A stretch of DNA of 64,000 nucleotides. Source: Paracoccaceae bacterium. Its GTDB lineage: Bacteria; Pseudomonadota; Alphaproteobacteria; Rhodobacterales; Rhodobacteraceae. The notes beneath the pieces were generated by a model. It ran no database searches and was not told where the DNA came from. It saw nothing but the letters and a program-made list of their open reading frames with translations. Every line of letters begins with the position of its first letter. Positions within the stretch are counted from its first letter, which is position 1. The DNA is taken from positions 806,001 through 870,000 of the forward strand of contig JAGQRW010000007.1 in the NCBI GenBank assembly GCA_020425085.1, read 5' to 3'. The position numbers and the translations under genes are program-made. Of the stretch, positions 1 to 8,936 are shown one piece after another.

Positions 1-1217
1 ACCCGGTATGCCTCGGTGCAGGAAAACACGAACTTGCCGTTGGTGATGTCGACCTGACCGCCGCCAAACCCGACGGCCCAGATGCCGTCCCTGATCGAGG
101 CGACGATTTCGCCAGGTTCGGCATTGCCGCCCAGCATATAAGTGTTGGTCATTCTCGGCATCGGCGCATGGGCATAGCTTTCGCGCCGCCCGTTGCCGGT
201 CGGTTCCACCCCCATCAGGCGGGCGTTCTGACGGTCCTGCATCAGGCCAACCAGAATGCCGTCGTCAATCAATATATTCTTGCCCGAAGGCGTGCCTTCA
301 TCGTCAAAACTGATGGATCCGCGCCGGTCGGGAATGGTGCCGTCATCCAGAACCGTCACGCCTTTTGCCGCCACCCTTTGGCCCATCAGCCCGGCAAAGG
401 CCGAGGTTTTCTTGCGGTTGAAATCACCTTCAAGCCCGTGGCCGATCGCCTCGTGCAGCAGGATGCCGGGCCAGCCCGGGCCAAGCGCCACCTCCATCAC
501 CCCGGCCGGGGCGGGAACCGCCTTGAGGTTGACCAGCGCGATGCGCAGCGCCTCATCCGCGGTGGCTTGCCAGTTGTCGGGTTGCATGAGGCCCGAGATC
601 ATGGTGCGCCCGCCGCCACCCGCGCTGCCGCTTTCGCGCCGCCCGTCCTGTTCGACGATCACCGAAACATTCAACCGGGTCATCGGTCGGATGTCGGTCA
701 ACAGCCGACCTTCGGGGCGCAGGATGAACACTTCCTGCAGGCTGGCGGCAAGGTTGGCGGATACCTGCACCACGCGCTTGTCGCGTTGGCGTGCATAGGC
801 GTCGATCTCGCGCAGGGTGTCGATCTTCAGGGCGAATCCGGCATCCGCCATCGGGTCAGCATCGGTATAGAGACGCCTGTTGGAGGGCATCGGCGGTGCG
901 GCCAGGGTTGCACCGCCGATGCCGACCGCCAGCCGCGTCGTTTCGGCGGCCCGCGTCAGGGCAGCGGCGGAAATCTCGGTCGAATGCGCATAACCGGTGG
1001 TTTCATCGCGGACCGCTCGCAGGCCGAACCCTTCGGCGGCGTCATAACTGGCGGTTTTCAGGCGACCGTCGTCAAAAACCAGCGCCTCGGTGCGTCTGCG
1101 TTCCAGAAAAAGTTCACCATCATCGGCGCCGTGAAGCGCATTTTGCAAGATTTTCAGGGTGTTATCCTGATCCAGCACCTGATCGAACGGTTGAAATCCG
1201 GCTTGACTACTGCTCAT
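1..1217 (-). CDS. tldD: TldD-type zinc metalloprotease, 3' end cut by window
   Basis: This is the N-terminal 405 codons of a TldD/PmbA-family protein; the C-terminus lies beyond the window start. The ATG at 1217 opens a frame with the family's zinc motif HEAIGH (about residues 255-260) followed by a glycine-rich GLEGDFNRK stretch and later the AVGFGGGQVDITNGKF segment typical of TldD. TldD forms a heterodimeric cytoplasmic protease with PmbA/TldE that trims modified peptides and protein fragments. It is divergent from the cytochrome oxidase operon, with about 180 bp of shared upstream DNA. The family call is firm; substrates in this organism are unknown. Confidence 0.9.
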   Translation of the reverse strand, partial: MSSSQAGFQPFDQVLDQDNTLKILQNALHGADDGELFLERRRTEALVFDDGRLKTASYDAAEGFGLRAVRDETTGYAHSTEISAAALTRAAETTRLAVGIGGATLAAPPMPSNRRLYTDADPMADAGFALKIDTLREIDAYARQRDKRVVQVSANLAASLQEVFILRPEGRLLTDIRPMTRLNVSVIVEQDGRRESGSAGGGGRTMISGLMQPDNWQATADEALRIALVNLKAVPAPAGVMEVALGPGWPGILLHEAIGHGLEGDFNRKKTSAFAGLMGQRVAAKGVTVLDDGTIPDRRGSISFDDEGTPSGKNILIDDGILVGLMQDRQNARLMGVEPTGNGRRESYAHAPMPRMTNTYMLGGNAEPGEIVASIRDGIWAVGFGGGQVDITNGKFVFSCTEAYR

Positions 1218-1399
1218 CTGACGCTCCAGTTCCTTGCATTAACAACTATTGGTAGTGGAAAACCGCAAAAGAGAAACTTGTCCTTCGCGGCTTATTATGG
1301 TTTCTCGGTGGAAAGAAACAACTGGGGATTCTCTGACCGTTCGACAAGTCATCGTGTCTGAGGTCGGAAAAACTGCCGGAACAAACGGGAAGAACACCT

Positions 1400-2260
1400 A
1401 TGCATATCGGGAAAAAGCTGGTTGCAACCGTCTTGGGGATGATCGCTGCGGCAAAAGGCGGTGCGGTTTTGGCACAGGATGCGCTGAAGGGTCTGGAAAC
1501 CATCGGCAAGCCCTGGGCGGACGGCATCGCGCTTCAGCCCGCCGCGACCGAAATCGCTGTACGCACCCACCGTCTGGACTGGATGGTTCTGGTGATCATC
1601 ACGCTGGTGACACTACTTGTCGTGTTGCTGCTTTTGTGGGTGCTGGTCAGGTACAACCAGCGCGCCAACAAAACGGCCGCGACCTTTACCCACAATTCGG
1701 CGATCGAGGTGATCTGGACACTGGGGCCGATCCTGATCCTGATCGTGATCGGTGCCTTTTCGCTGCCGGTGCTGTTTTTCCAAATGGAAGTTCCCAAGGC
1801 CGATGTCACCATCAAGGTGACCGGCAACCAGTGGTACTGGTCCTATCAATATACCGATGACGAATTCGGGTTCGACAGTTTCCTGCTGGCGCGAGACGAG
1901 CTTGAATCGCATGGCTATGCCCCGGATGAATACCTGCTGGCGACCGATGCCCCGGTGGTGGTGCCGGTGAACAAGAACGTGGTGTTGCAGATCACCGGTG
2001 CCGACGTGATCCATTCCTGGACGATTCCGGCCTTTGCCGTGAAACTTGACGCGGTTCCGGGGCGGTTGCAGGAAACCTGGTTCAACGCCGACAAGGAAGG
2101 CGTCTATTTCGGCCAGTGTTCCGAACTCTGTGGCAAGGACCACGCCTATATGCCGATCACCGTCAAGGTGGTAAGCGAGGCGGCCTATGCCGAGTGGCTG
2201 AAGGCTGCCAAGGCGGAATATGCAGGCCAGCCCGCCGCCGTGACCGTGGCATCGAACTGA
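1400..2260 (+). CDS. ctaC: Cytochrome c oxidase subunit II
   Basis: Subunit II of an aa3-type cytochrome c oxidase; it takes electrons from cytochrome c through the dinuclear CuA centre and passes them to subunit I. The 286-residue protein begins with a cleavable signal-like segment ending near Ala-25, then two membrane helices (about 60-84 and 105-127) and a periplasmic cupredoxin domain. The CuA ligands are all present: His205, Cys240, Glu242, Cys244, His248 and Met251 in GQCSELCGKDHAYMP. The aromatic QWYWSYQY patch used for electron entry is also seen at about 144-151. It heads a ctaC-ctaB-small gene-ctaG-ctaE operon; the subunit I gene is not in this window. Confidence 0.97.
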   Translation: MHIGKKLVATVLGMIAAAKGGAVLAQDALKGLETIGKPWADGIALQPAATEIAVRTHRLDWMVLVIITLVTLLVVLLLLWVLVRYNQRANKTAATFTHNSAIEVIWTLGPILILIVIGAFSLPVLFFQMEVPKADVTIKVTGNQWYWSYQYTDDEFGFDSFLLARDELESHGYAPDEYLLATDAPVVVPVNKNVVLQITGADVIHSWTIPAFAVKLDAVPGRLQETWFNADKEGVYFGQCSELCGKDHAYMPITVKVVSEAAYAEWLKAAKAEYAGQPAAVTVASN

Positions 2261-2308
2261 ACCTGCGCGACAACTGCCCGCCGAATCTAGGCGGGCAAAG
2301 ACGACGAT

Positions 2309-3271
2309 ATGGATAAACTGATGAGTGAGCTGAGCGCAGCCAAGCAGGTAGAGGAAGCCGAGTTCGGCGACTATTTCGCGTTGCTGAAACCGCGCGTGAT
2401 GTCGCTGGTGGTGTTCACGGCGGCGGTCGGGCTGCTGGTGGCGCCCGTGCCGGTGCATCCGCTGATTGCCATGGCCTCGATCCTGTTCATCGCCATCGGT
2501 GGCGGTGCTTCGGGTGCTCTCAACATGTGGTGGGACAGCGACATCGACCTGGTGATGAAACGCACCCGCAACCGCCCGATCCCGTCCGGGCGGGTTTCGG
2601 CCAATGATGCCAAGCTGCTGGGGCTGTGGCTGTCGGGGGCTTCGGTGGCAATGCTGGGGCTGACTGCGAACTGGCTGGCGGCGGGGCTGCTGGCCTTTAC
2701 CATCTTTTTTTACGTCGTGATCTATTCGATGTGGCTGAAACGCTCGACGCCGCAGAATATCGTGATTGGTGGGGCTGCGGGGGCCTTTCCGCCGATGATC
2801 GGCTGGGCGGTGGCGACCGGGGGCATCTCGATCGAAAGCATCATGATGTTCGCGCTTACCTTCATGTGGACACCGCCGCATTTCTGGGCGCTGGCGCTGT
2901 TCATGAACGACGATTATACCAAGGCGGGGGTCCCGATGCTGCCGGTCACCCACGGCACCCGCGAGACCCGCAAACAGATCCTGATCTATACCTTGTTGTT
3001 GTCGCCTGTCGGCATGATCCTTGCCTTCAGTCAGATCGGCGGACCGGTGTTTTTCATGATGACGCTGGCGTTGAACGCGATGTTCATAACCGGTGCCTGG
3101 CGACTTTACCGTCGCACCGAAGGCATGGCCAAGGCCGATGCGTTTCAGGCCGAGCGCAAGTTCTTTCGCCTTTCGTTGCTTTACCTGTTCGCGCATTTCG
3201 GCGGTCTGCTGATCGAGGCCGGCCTGCGTTGGGCCGGGCTGGGGCTGGCCGGCTGGCCGCATCTGGTGTGA
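2309..3271 (+). CDS. ctaB: Protoheme IX farnesyltransferase (heme O synthase)
   Basis: Converts protoheme IX to heme O with farnesyl diphosphate in the inner membrane, the first step towards heme A for the oxidase encoded around it. The 320-residue protein has the UbiA-superfamily aspartate-rich motif NMWWDSDID with Asp76 and Asp80, followed by KRTRNRP, and a second conserved loop at YTLWLKR-type position seen as MWLKRSTPQN. Multiple hydrophobic helices fill the rest. The stop codon overlaps the next ATG (ATGA-type junction at 3271), indicating coupled translation. Confidence 0.96.
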   Translation: MDKLMSELSAAKQVEEAEFGDYFALLKPRVMSLVVFTAAVGLLVAPVPVHPLIAMASILFIAIGGGASGALNMWWDSDIDLVMKRTRNRPIPSGRVSANDAKLLGLWLSGASVAMLGLTANWLAAGLLAFTIFFYVVIYSMWLKRSTPQNIVIGGAAGAFPPMIGWAVATGGISIESIMMFALTFMWTPPHFWALALFMNDDYTKAGVPMLPVTHGTRETRKQILIYTLLLSPVGMILAFSQIGGPVFFMMTLALNAMFITGAWRLYRRTEGMAKADAFQAERKFFRLSLLYLFAHFGGLLIEAGLRWAGLGLAGWPHLV

Positions 3272-3459
3272 TGATGGCGATCAACAAACCCCATGAACTG
3301 CATCAGCGTCGTTTCCGGCGAAACCTTTGGGTCGGCCTGATTCTGGGCGGCTTTGTGGTTCTGGTTTTCGGCATTACCATGGTCAAGATTTCGAACGGTC
3401 AGAAGATGGAAGCGTTTGATCACGTCGTTCGCCCCTCATTGGTCGAGGAGGCAAAATGA
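3271..3459 (+). CDS. Small single-helix membrane protein in the cox operon (CoxF-like)
   Basis: A 62-residue protein between ctaB and ctaG, overlapping both neighbours by a few bases. It has a basic N-terminus (HQRRFRRN), one hydrophobic segment at about residues 20-38 and a short polar tail. Small membrane proteins at this place in alphaproteobacterial cox operons are often labelled CoxF or cytochrome oxidase assembly protein; that name is based on position and topology, not on a catalytic motif. The start could be either of the two adjacent ATGs (3271 or 3274). Confidence 0.75.
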   Translation: MMAINKPHELHQRRFRRNLWVGLILGGFVVLVFGITMVKISNGQKMEAFDHVVRPSLVEEAK

Positions 3460-4031
3460 GCGCGTCCAGCAACCGAAATCTGGCCTTCCGCCTGGTGGCG
3501 CTGGTGGTTTTCATGGGCGCAATGGCCTATGCGGCGGTGCCGTTTTACAACTGGTTCTGCCGCGTCACCGGCTATGGTGGCGTAACCAATATCGCCGAAG
3601 GGGCCAGCAATGCGATACTCGATCGCAAGGTGACCGTTCGCTTTGATGCCTCACTGGAACGCGGCATGCCCTGGCAATTCAAGCCGGTGAAACGTGAAAT
3701 GACCCTCAGGATAGGTGAAACCGGCCTGGCGTTTTACGAGGCGACAAACCCCACCGACCACAAGATCGCCGGCACCGCCAGCTATAACGTGACGCCGTTT
3801 GCCGCCGGTAACTATTTCACCAAGATCGACTGTTTCTGTTTCACCATGCAGGTGTTGGAGCCGGGCGAAACCGTGATGATGCCGGTCAGCTTTTACGTCG
3901 ATCCGGAAATTATCGACGATCCTGAATCGGAATACATCCACACCATAACCCTTTCCTACACCTTTCACGAAACCGACCTGCCGGAAGATGAGGTAAGCCT
4001 TGTTCAAACCGGCGAAAACCAGTTAAATTGA
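3456..4031 (+). CDS. ctaG: Cytochrome c oxidase assembly protein CtaG/Cox11
   Basis: Membrane-anchored copper chaperone that delivers copper to the CuB site of oxidase subunit I. The 191-residue protein has one N-terminal transmembrane helix (about 9-28), then the VPFYNWFCRVTGYGG segment and a periplasmic immunoglobulin-like domain. The copper-binding CFCF motif is present as Cys126 and Cys128, followed by the conserved MPVSFYVDPEI stretch. Its ATG overlaps the end of the preceding small gene. Confidence 0.96.
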   Translation: MSASSNRNLAFRLVALVVFMGAMAYAAVPFYNWFCRVTGYGGVTNIAEGASNAILDRKVTVRFDASLERGMPWQFKPVKREMTLRIGETGLAFYEATNPTDHKIAGTASYNVTPFAAGNYFTKIDCFCFTMQVLEPGETVMMPVSFYVDPEIIDDPESEYIHTITLSYTFHETDLPEDEVSLVQTGENQLN

Positions 4032-4054
4032 GCCTATAACGGGGAAGAACACCA

Positions 4055-4861
4055 ATGGCGCATGAAAGAAATCACGATTACCACATCCTGAACCCCAGCC
4101 TTTGGCCCTTGATGGGTGCGATCGGCGGTTTTGTCATGCTGGCGGGCATGGTTGGCTACATGCACAATACCTGGGCTGGCCCCTGGGTGGCGCTGATTGG
4201 TCTGTTTATCGTTTTGTTCACCATGTATGTCTGGTGGCGCGACGTGGCGATCGAGGCAGATACCGGCGATCACACGCCGGTGGTGATGATCGGAATTCGC
4301 TACGGCGTGATCCTGTTCATCATATCCGAGGTGATGTTTTTCCTTGCCTGGTTCTGGAATTTCTTCAAACACGCGCTGTATCCGATGGGCCCGCAAAGTC
4401 CGGCGGTCGATGGTATCTGGCCGCCCGCCGGCATCGAAACCTTCGATCCCTGGCACCTGCCGCTGATCAACACGCTGATCCTGCTTTGTTCGGGGGCCGC
4501 CGCAACCTGGGCGCATCATGCCATCGCCCATGAAAACAACCGCCGCGACTTGGTAAACGGTCTGATCCTGGCCATCGTTCTGGGGGTGATGTTCACGCTG
4601 TTTCAGGCCTATGAATACAGCCACGCCGCCTTTGGTTTTTCCGGCAATATCTATGGCGCAACCTTCTTTATGGCGACCGGGTTTCACGGCTTTCACGTCA
4701 TTATCGGCACGATCTTTCTGGCGGTTTGCCTGATCCGCGCCCTTTACGGTGGCCTGACACCTGAACACCATCTGGGGTTCGAGGCGGCGGCCTGGTACTG
4801 GCACTTCGTCGATGTGGTTTGGCTGTTCCTGTTCTTTGCGGTATATGTCTGGGGCGGCTGA
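4055..4861 (+). CDS. ctaE: Cytochrome c oxidase subunit III
   Basis: Third core subunit of the aa3-type oxidase, a seven-helix membrane protein without redox centres that stabilises the enzyme and the proton-uptake path. The 268-residue length is normal. Family landmarks are the N-terminal [14 protein letters not shown], the [14 protein letters not shown] helix, [18 protein letters not shown] and the terminal [17 protein letters not shown]. It closes the oxidase operon and is followed by a strong hairpin terminator. Confidence 0.97.
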   Translation: MAHERNHDYHILNPSLWPLMGAIGGFVMLAGMVGYMHNTWAGPWVALIGLFIVLFTMYVWWRDVAIEADTGDHTPVVMIGIRYGVILFIISEVMFFLAWFWNFFKHALYPMGPQSPAVDGIWPPAGIETFDPWHLPLINTLILLCSGAAATWAHHAIAHENNRRDLVNGLILAIVLGVMFTLFQAYEYSHAAFGFSGNIYGATFFMATGFHGFHVIIGTIFLAVCLIRALYGGLTPEHHLGFEAAAWYWHFVDVVWLFLFFAVYVWGG

Positions 4862-4893
4862 GGCAGACCGGTCAAACCATTCCGATAACTGAA

Positions 4894-4922
4894 AAAGGGC
4901 GCGAACCCGGTTCGCGCCCTTT
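4894..4922 (+). terminator. Hairpin terminator after the oxidase operon
   Basis: A perfect 13-bp inverted repeat (aaagggcgcgaac / gttcgcgcccttt) with a CCG loop lies between ctaE and the SURF1 gene. The T tract is short (TTT), so it may act as a terminator or as a processing and stability hairpin. Read from the sequence only. Confidence 0.6.
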
Positions 4923-4939
4923 GCCGTAGAAAGCCGACC

Positions 4940-5617
4940 ATGTCAAAACGTCTGATAGCGCCTTTTCTGTTCGGGCTGATCGGTGCGGCAATTCTGCTGG
5001 CCCTGGGCGTCTGGCAGTTGGAGCGGCTGAACTGGAAAAACCACATCATCGCCGAAATCGGGGCGCGGATCGACCAGCCGCCGGTTGCGCTGCCGGAACA
5101 CCCGGTCGAGCGGCGCGATGAATATCTGGCGGTCCGGGCGACTGGCCGTTTTGACGGCGGGGAAATCCACGTTCTGACCAGCCGCGCCGAACTTGGCCCC
5201 GGCTATCGGCTGATCGCGGCCTTTGAATCCGGCAATCGCCGCGTGCTGGTGGACCGCGGTTTCATTCTGCAAGACCGTAAAGACGATGCCCGAGCGCCGA
5301 TCAATGCCGAGCTGTGGGGCAATCTGTTATGGCCGGATGAGGTTGATCCGACCTTCACACCGCCGCCGGATATCGAAAAGAACATCTGGTTTGCGCGCGA
5401 TGTTCCGGCAATGGCCAAACACCTCGGAACCGAGCCGGTTTTGATCGTGCTAAACAAGATCGAGCCGGACGATCATACAGCTCTGCTGTGGCCGGTCACG
5501 GTGGCGGGCATTCGCAATGCGCATCTGAACTATGCCATTACCTGGTTTTTGCTGGCGGTTTCGTGGTTGGGGATGACAGGCTACTGGCTTTGGCGTATCA
5601 GTCGGCGACTCGATTGA
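4940..5617 (+). CDS. SURF1/Shy1-family oxidase assembly protein
   Basis: SURF1 proteins bind heme A and help insert it in cytochrome oxidase subunit I. The 225-residue protein shows the typical two-helix layout: an N-terminal helix (about 8-25) ending in LGVWQLERLNWK, a periplasmic domain with the RYVEVRATGRFD-like segment and VLVDRGFI, and a C-terminal helix preceded by HLNYAITWFLLA. All are recognisable family signatures. It lies just after the oxidase operon terminator and reads towards thrC, 16 bases away. Confidence 0.93.
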   Translation: MSKRLIAPFLFGLIGAAILLALGVWQLERLNWKNHIIAEIGARIDQPPVALPEHPVERRDEYLAVRATGRFDGGEIHVLTSRAELGPGYRLIAAFESGNRRVLVDRGFILQDRKDDARAPINAELWGNLLWPDEVDPTFTPPPDIEKNIWFARDVPAMAKHLGTEPVLIVLNKIEPDDHTALLWPVTVAGIRNAHLNYAITWFLLAVSWLGMTGYWLWRISRRLD

Positions 5618-5633
5618 CCATGATGGATCAGGC

Positions 5634-7025
5634 ATGAAATACCTATCGACCCGCGGGCAGGCGCCGGTTCTTGACTTTGAACAGGCGATGTTGACCGGTC
5701 TTGCGCGCGACGGCGGGCTTTATGTGCCCGAAAGCTGGCCTACACTGCGCCCGGATGAGATCGCCGACCTTGCCGGGCTTCGCTATGAAGAAGCCGCCTT
5801 TCGGGTGATGAAACCCTTTATCGGCAACAACTTTGGCGATGACGAATTCCGCGGCATCATCGACCGCGCCTATGGCAGCTTTGATCACGAGGCGCGCTGT
5901 CCGATCGTGCAGATCGGCGAAAACGATTTCCTGCTGGAATTGCATCACGGCCCGACCCTGGCCTTCAAGGATGTGGCGATGCAACTGATCGGCCAGATGT
6001 TCGAGGTTGCCCTCAAGCGTCGCGGCGAACGGGTGACCATCGTTGGGGCCACCTCGGGCGATACAGGTTCCGCGGCGATCGAGGCGTTTCGTGGTCTGGA
6101 CGCGGTGGATGTTTTCATCCTGTTCCCCGACGGGCGGGTATCAGACGTGCAGCGCCGCCAGATGACCACCCCCACCGAAAGCAATGTGCATGCGCTGGCA
6201 GTGGCGGGTGATTTCGATGATTGTCAGGCACGCCTGAAGGATATGTTCAACGATTTTCCGTTTCGCGATTCGGTGCATCTGGCCGGGGTCAATTCGATCA
6301 ACTGGGCGCGGGTGCTGGCGCAGGTGGTCTATTATTTTACCTCGGCGGTTTCATTGGGCGCACCTTATCGCAAGGTCTCGTTCACCGTGCCGACCGGCAA
6401 TTTCGGGGACATTTTCGCCGCCTATGTGGCGCGGCGCATGGGCCTGCCGATTGACCGGCTGGTGATTGCCACCAACCAGAACAACATCCTGCACCGCACG
6501 CTGAAAACCGGTGTTTACCGCAAACTGGGGGTAAAGCCTTCGATCAGCCCGTCCATGGATATTCAGGTCAGCTCCAACTTTGAACGGGCATTGTTTGAGG
6601 TTTATGACCGCGAAGGTGCTGCCGTGGCGCAACTGATGCAGGAACTTGGCTCGGGCGCGTTCACGCTGTCGCAGGGGGCACTTGAACGCCTCAGGCTGGA
6701 ATTCGACAGCGGTGATTGTTCGGAAGACGAAACCAAGGCGGCGATTGCCACGCTGTACCGGATGAGCGGCGAGGTGGTCTGCCCGCATACCGCCGTTGGC
6801 GTCAAGGTGGCCGCGGACAAGCGCAGCGGTGGCCGGGTGCCGATGATCACGCTGGCGACCGCGCATGCCGCCAAATTTCCCGACGCGGTTCAGGCCGCCT
6901 GTGGCATTCGCCCGGAACTGCCCCCACATATGGCCGATCTGTTTCAACGCCCGGAACGGCTGACGCGGGTCGCCAACGATCTGGCGGCGATTGAAAATAT
7001 CATACGCAAGGGAATAAAGCATTGA
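5634..7025 (+). CDS. thrC: Threonine synthase
   Basis: PLP enzyme converting O-phosphohomoserine to threonine and phosphate. The 463-residue protein is of the long bacterial/fungal type. The N-terminal MKYLSTRG and the PLP lysine in GPTLAFKD (Lys112) are visible, as are the GATSGDTGSAA phosphate-binding loop and VPTGNFGDIFA. The stop overlaps the start of the following M16 peptidase gene, an arrangement common in Rhodobacterales. Confidence 0.96.
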   Translation: MKYLSTRGQAPVLDFEQAMLTGLARDGGLYVPESWPTLRPDEIADLAGLRYEEAAFRVMKPFIGNNFGDDEFRGIIDRAYGSFDHEARCPIVQIGENDFLLELHHGPTLAFKDVAMQLIGQMFEVALKRRGERVTIVGATSGDTGSAAIEAFRGLDAVDVFILFPDGRVSDVQRRQMTTPTESNVHALAVAGDFDDCQARLKDMFNDFPFRDSVHLAGVNSINWARVLAQVVYYFTSAVSLGAPYRKVSFTVPTGNFGDIFAAYVARRMGLPIDRLVIATNQNNILHRTLKTGVYRKLGVKPSISPSMDIQVSSNFERALFEVYDREGAAVAQLMQELGSGAFTLSQGALERLRLEFDSGDCSEDETKAAIATLYRMSGEVVCPHTAVGVKVAADKRSGGRVPMITLATAHAAKFPDAVQAACGIRPELPPHMADLFQRPERLTRVANDLAAIENIIRKGIKH

Positions 7026-8284
7026 GCGTTCAACTACACACGCTGTCCAACGGTTTTCGCATCGTATCCGAAGACATGCCGGGGCTTCAGTCCGCCTCGA
7101 TCGGGGTCTGGGTGAATGCCGGCGGGCGGCACGAACGACCGGAACAGAACGGCATAGCGCATTTTCTGGAGCATATGGCGTTCAAGGGCACGAAAAACCG
7201 CACTGCACTGGAAATCGCCGAGGTGCTGGAGGATGTCGGCGGCTATCTCAACGCCTATACCAGCCGCGAGATGACCGCCTATTACGCGCGGGTTCTGGCG
7301 GATGATGTGCCGCTGGCGCTGGATGTGATTTCCGACATCGTGCTGAACCCGACATTTGATGCGCATGAGATCGAGGTGGAGCGTGGCGTCATCCTGCAGG
7401 AAATCGGTCAGGCGATGGATACGCCCGACGACATCATTTTTGACTGGTTGCAGGCGGTTTCCTATCCCGAACAGGCGCTTGGGCGGACCATTCTGGGGCC
7501 AAGCGAAAGGGTGCGCAGTTTTTCCCGCGCCGATCTGTCGGATTTCGTTGCCGAATATTACGGCCCTGGCCAGATGATATTGGCCGCCGCTGGCGCGGTC
7601 GATCACGACATGCTGGTGAAAGAGGCCGAGCGCCGGTTCGGGCATCTGCCCGCGATCAGGGCGAAAACCCCGGATCTGGGCGTTTTCAAAGGTGGCGAAC
7701 ACCGGCGAGTAAAGGCGCTGGAACAAGCGCATTTTACCCTGGCATTCGAGGCACCGGGTTATCGTGACGACGCGATCTATACCTCGCAAATCTATTCGAT
7801 GGCTCTGGGTGGCGGTATGTCCTCGCGGCTGTTTCAGGAAGCGCGGGAAAAAAAGGGGCTGTGCTATTCGATCTACGCTCAGGCCGGTGCCTTTGCGGAA
7901 ACCGGCATGCTGACCATCTATTCCGGCACCTCGGGCGATGATCTGCCGCATCTGGCGGAACTGTCGATCGACGAGATACGCCGTTCGGCCAATGACATGA
8001 GCGAACCCGAGGTGGCCAGGGCGCGAACCCAGTTGAAGGCAGGGATGCTGATGGGGCTGGAAAGCCCGTCATCGCGCTGCGAGCGGCTGGCGCGGATGGT
8101 GTCGATCTGGGGCCGGGTGCCGACGCTGGAAGAAACCGTTGCCAGGATCGACGCGGTTACCACCGACCTTGTATCGGGGTTTGCGGCGGACATGTGCAAA
8201 TCCACCAGGGCAGCGATGGCGCTGTATGGCCCGGTTGACAACGCCCCGGATCTGGATGCGCTGATGGCCAGGTTGGCTGCATGA
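7022..8284 (+). CDS. M16 family zinc peptidase (processing peptidase-like)
   Basis: A 420-residue member of the mitochondrial-processing-peptidase beta-like M16 family. The inverted zinc motif HFLEH is at residues 47-51 and the distal ligand is probably Glu127 in ILQEIG, 76 residues downstream as usual for the family. The glycine-rich loop GGGMSSRLFQEAREKKGLCYSI is also present. The start is a TTG that overlaps the thrC stop by 4 nt. Its 3' end overlaps the acetyltransferase start by 4 nt. Physiological substrates of the bacterial members are mostly unknown. Confidence 0.92.
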   Translation: MSVQLHTLSNGFRIVSEDMPGLQSASIGVWVNAGGRHERPEQNGIAHFLEHMAFKGTKNRTALEIAEVLEDVGGYLNAYTSREMTAYYARVLADDVPLALDVISDIVLNPTFDAHEIEVERGVILQEIGQAMDTPDDIIFDWLQAVSYPEQALGRTILGPSERVRSFSRADLSDFVAEYYGPGQMILAAAGAVDHDMLVKEAERRFGHLPAIRAKTPDLGVFKGGEHRRVKALEQAHFTLAFEAPGYRDDAIYTSQIYSMALGGGMSSRLFQEAREKKGLCYSIYAQAGAFAETGMLTIYSGTSGDDLPHLAELSIDEIRRSANDMSEPEVARARTQLKAGMLMGLESPSSRCERLARMVSIWGRVPTLEETVARIDAVTTDLVSGFAADMCKSTRAAMALYGPVDNAPDLDALMARLAA

Positions 8285-8868
8285 TCTTTGCCCGGCGCCG
8301 GAATATAACGATCGAAACCGATCGCCTGACGCTGAGGCTGCCAAAATCTTCGGATCACCTGGCATGGGCGCAGCAACGCCAGGCCAGCGCCGATTTCCTG
8401 AAGCCGTGGGAACCGGTCTGGTCAAAAGACCACCTCAGCCGCAAGGCATTCTCCAACCGGGTGCTGGCAGCAGTGCGGTCGGTAGATTCCGGGCTGGGCC
8501 TGCCATTGTTCCTGATCCGGCGCGAGGATAACCTGCTGTTGGGGGCGCTGACGCTGGACAATATCCAGCGCGGGCCATCGCAATCCGGCACCATCGGTTA
8601 CTGGATCGCCCAGGAATTCGCGCGCCAGGGCTACATGCGCGAGGCGGTCACCGCGGTGGTGCATCACGCATTTACCCAGCTTGACCTGAGCCGAATTCAG
8701 GCTGGCTGTCTGCCGGAAAACAAGGCCTCACGCGGGGTGTTGGAAAAGACCGGCTTCAAATACGAGGGCGTGGCGCAAAGCTATTTGCAGATCGGCGGCC
8801 GCTGGCGCACCCATGTTCTATATGCCAATCTGCGCCATGACCGGCGGGGCAGGACCGGTGCGGGCTGA
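8281..8868 (+). CDS. GNAT acetyltransferase, RimJ/RimL type
   Basis: A 195-residue N-acetyltransferase of the RimJ/RimL branch. The N-terminus TDRLTLRLPKSSDH, the central GTIGYWIAQEFARQGYMREAV (acetyl-CoA binding region) and LSRIQAGCLPENKASRGVLEKTGF (C-terminal family signature) are clear. The family acetylates protein N-termini, often of ribosomal proteins; the target here is not evident. It is coupled to the M16 peptidase gene by an ATGA-type overlap. Confidence 0.88.
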   Translation: MIFARRRNITIETDRLTLRLPKSSDHLAWAQQRQASADFLKPWEPVWSKDHLSRKAFSNRVLAAVRSVDSGLGLPLFLIRREDNLLLGALTLDNIQRGPSQSGTIGYWIAQEFARQGYMREAVTAVVHHAFTQLDLSRIQAGCLPENKASRGVLEKTGFKYEGVAQSYLQIGGRWRTHVLYANLRHDRRGRTGAG

Positions 8869-8936
8869 TTCTGGTCGCCAAGTCTTGAATTTCGGCTGGC
8901 GTCGTGTTTGATCAATCGCGAAAGGTCTGGTTGCCC

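Noticed and set aside
168-1361. 397-codon plus-strand frame at the window start
   Set aside because: It lies antisense to tldD, whose protein has a clear zinc motif; the plus frame gives a composition typical of a shadow frame and no family motif.
1613-3262. 549-codon minus-strand frame opposite the cox genes
   Set aside because: Histidine/arginine/glutamine-rich antisense translation of ctaC and ctaB; no domain, no ribosome site.
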